Shown here: positions 4,959 through 5,751 of the stretch, piece after piece
Numbering within the stretch: the first letter of the stretch is position 1
Layout of the letters: each line of letters begins with the position of its first letter
DNA from: Nitrososphaeraceae archaeon
GTDB taxonomy: Archaea; Thermoproteota; Nitrososphaeria; Nitrososphaerales; Nitrososphaeraceae
Assembly: GCA_021155845.1 (NCBI GenBank)
Contig: JAJNBK010000180.1
Location: 1-5,751, forward strand
DNA: 5,751 nt
Direction of reading: 5' to 3'
Notes under the pieces: model-generated
The model's input: only the letters and a program-made list of their open reading frames with translations
Database searches by the model: none
What the model was told of the DNA's origin: nothing
Translations under genes and position numbers: made by a program

Positions 4959-5267
4959 ATGTCTGAAGATGAATACAAAAAGTTATCTGACGAGGAAATC
5001 AAAAGGGAGATTGATAAAAATCCTGGTTGGATAGTCGAAAATGGTAAATTAAACAGGACACTAGAATTTGATAACTTTGTTCAGGCATTTGGTTTCATGA
5101 CAGAAGTAGCTATGGAGGCTGAAAAAATTAATCATCATCCAGAATGGTTCAACGTTTATAATCGTATAAAAATTGACTTGGTAACACACGATGTGAATGG
5201 AATAAGCAATTATGATTTTAAATTAGCAACCATAATCAATACACTCTATAATAGAAAACGCCATTGA
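4959..5267 (+). CDS. Pterin-4a-carbinolamine dehydratase (PCD/DCoH family)
   Basis: The 102-residue product matches the family in length (about 95-110) and signature. The active-site stretch [16 protein letters not shown] (residues 55-70) carries His59, His60, Pro61 and Trp63; the third family histidine is His77 in [10 protein letters not shown]. Together these give the three histidines of the known active site. The enzyme (EC 4.2.1.96) dehydrates 4a-hydroxytetrahydropterin to the quinonoid dihydropterin, recycling cofactor for aromatic amino acid hydroxylases. It is cytosolic and normally multimeric. No hydroxylase gene is in the window, and in many prokaryotes the enzyme occurs without one, where a role in pterin or molybdopterin metabolism has been proposed. 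ATG 4959 is fixed by the TATA box; ATG 4948 is in another frame. The gene is transcribed alone and followed by a hairpin. Confidence 0.94.
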   Translation: MSEDEYKKLSDEEIKREIDKNPGWIVENGKLNRTLEFDNFVQAFGFMTEVAMEAEKINHHPEWFNVYNRIKIDLVTHDVNGISNYDFKLATIINTLYNRKRH

Positions 5268-5285
5268 TTTTATAAACACTTGCAA

Positions 5286-5309
5286 AGAATAAGGAAAGCC
5301 TTCTATTCT
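5286..5309 (+). terminator. Terminator-like hairpin after the dehydratase gene
   Basis: AGAATAAGG (5286-5294) pairs with CCTT-ct-ATTCT (5299-5309): nine pairs with a two-base bulge and an AAAG loop, followed by a pyrimidine-rich stretch. It begins 18 bases after the stop codon. Confidence 0.45.
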
Positions 5310-5440
5310 CCTAATCTTCTTAACTAAAGCATTCACAAAATTAAGTTATATGATTGAGGATATATCATTGCAAATAATACCTGAACTATAATGTCAACTC
5401 AAAGACATGATCAGATGCAGCAAGAAAAAAAAGCTATTCC

Positions 5441-5448
5441 TTTATATG
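5441..5448 (+). promoter_or_regulatory. Putative TATA box of the DUF6659-type gene
   Basis: TTTATATG is centred about 25 bases before the ATG at 5470, again suggesting a leaderless mRNA and favouring that ATG over the in-frame ATGs at 5407, 5446 and 5464. A second box-like sequence, GATATATC (5359-5366), lies at similar spacing before an ATG in another frame at 5391. Confidence 0.45.
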
Positions 5449-5469
5449 CTAAATTTTTCTTACATGAGT

Positions 5470-5751
5470 ATGGATTTTGCAAAGCTATGCGAAGAAGTCT
5501 TCGCATTACATGACGATATCCGTTATGCTGGTATCATAGATGACACCGGTACGTTAATTGCTGGAGGCTTGCGTATAGGTCTTGATTCCATGACAGAACA
5601 GGATAATGATGAATTGTATCTGGCACAGACGGCTATTCGAAAATCAATGAGGCAGAGATTTGATAATACAATGGGAAAAGCACGATTTGCATATGTAGAA
5701 CGTGAAAAGATTTCGATGTTGACATTCTATATGGATAAAAATATACTTGTT
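5470..5751 (+). CDS. DUF6659-type small thaumarchaeal protein, partial (3' end outside window)
   Basis: The frame is open from ATG 5470 to the window edge, giving 94 residues and probably close to the C-terminus, since relatives I recall are about 100-130 residues. It resembles a thaumarchaeal family of unknown function recognised by a start like MDFxKLCxEVFxLxxxIR (here MDFAKLCEEVFALHDDIR), then GIIDDTGTLIAGG with a small glycine turn, a helix around LAQTAIRKSMRQRFD, and the strand pattern ARFAYVEREKISMLTFYM. The alternating sheet and helix recall a profilin- or roadblock-like sensor fold, but that is inference. No membrane segment or catalytic motif is visible. Thaumarchaeal genomes often hold many paralogues. 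Its position after the dehydratase gene, with its own promoter, gives no functional hint. Confidence 0.75.
   Translation, partial: MDFAKLCEEVFALHDDIRYAGIIDDTGTLIAGGLRIGLDSMTEQDNDELYLAQTAIRKSMRQRFDNTMGKARFAYVEREKISMLTFYMDKNILV

Overview
The window is AT-rich archaeal DNA, most likely from an ammonia-oxidising thaumarchaeon (Nitrososphaeria, perhaps close to Nitrososphaera or Nitrosocosmicus). Three things point there: an archaeal RadA recombinase whose core closely matches the thaumarchaeal form as I remember it; a 3' terminal gene of the small thaumarchaeal DUF6659 type; and genes that mostly lack ribosome-binding sites but have a TATA-like box about 26-30 bases before the start codon, as expected for leaderless archaeal mRNAs. 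The lineage is inferred from memory, not from a database search.

Layout: (1) 1-309, minus strand: 5' part of a membrane-anchored family 2 glycosyltransferase, cut by the window edge. (2) 310-490: divergent promoter region with a (CATA)5 microsatellite. (3) 491-847, plus: a small OB-fold tRNA-binding protein (MetRS C-terminal / CsaA / Trbp111 type) with a leaderless GTG start. (4) 848-1182: non-coding, with several inverted repeats. (5) 1183-2100, minus: an NAD(P)-dependent beta-hydroxyacid dehydrogenase. (6) 2101-2446: non-coding. (7) 2447-2779, plus: an unrecognised 110-residue protein with two membrane segments. (8) 2780-3177: non-coding, ending in a C-rich tract that could form a G-quadruplex on the minus strand just before the radA promoter. 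(9) 3178-4234, plus: radA. The 5' end appears frameshifted: the TATA box and leaderless ATGs serve one frame, while the body of RadA is in the next frame, and the Gly-x-Gly of the helix-hairpin-helix is missing at the junction. (10) 4235-4958: 724 bases without a convincing gene, holding a (TTG)6 run, a possible folded element and a faint chaperonin-like reading frame. (11) 4959-5267, plus: pterin-4a-carbinolamine dehydratase. (12) 5470-5751, plus: DUF6659-type gene cut by the window edge.

The genes do not form one operon. Each seems to have its own promoter, spacers are long, and the functions (glycosylation, tRNA binding, hydroxyacid oxidoreduction, recombination, pterin recycling) are unrelated. 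I see no defence system, CRISPR array, complete mobile element, tRNA or rRNA. The most noteworthy point is the broken or shifted 5' end of radA, followed by the quadruplex-capable tract beside its promoter.
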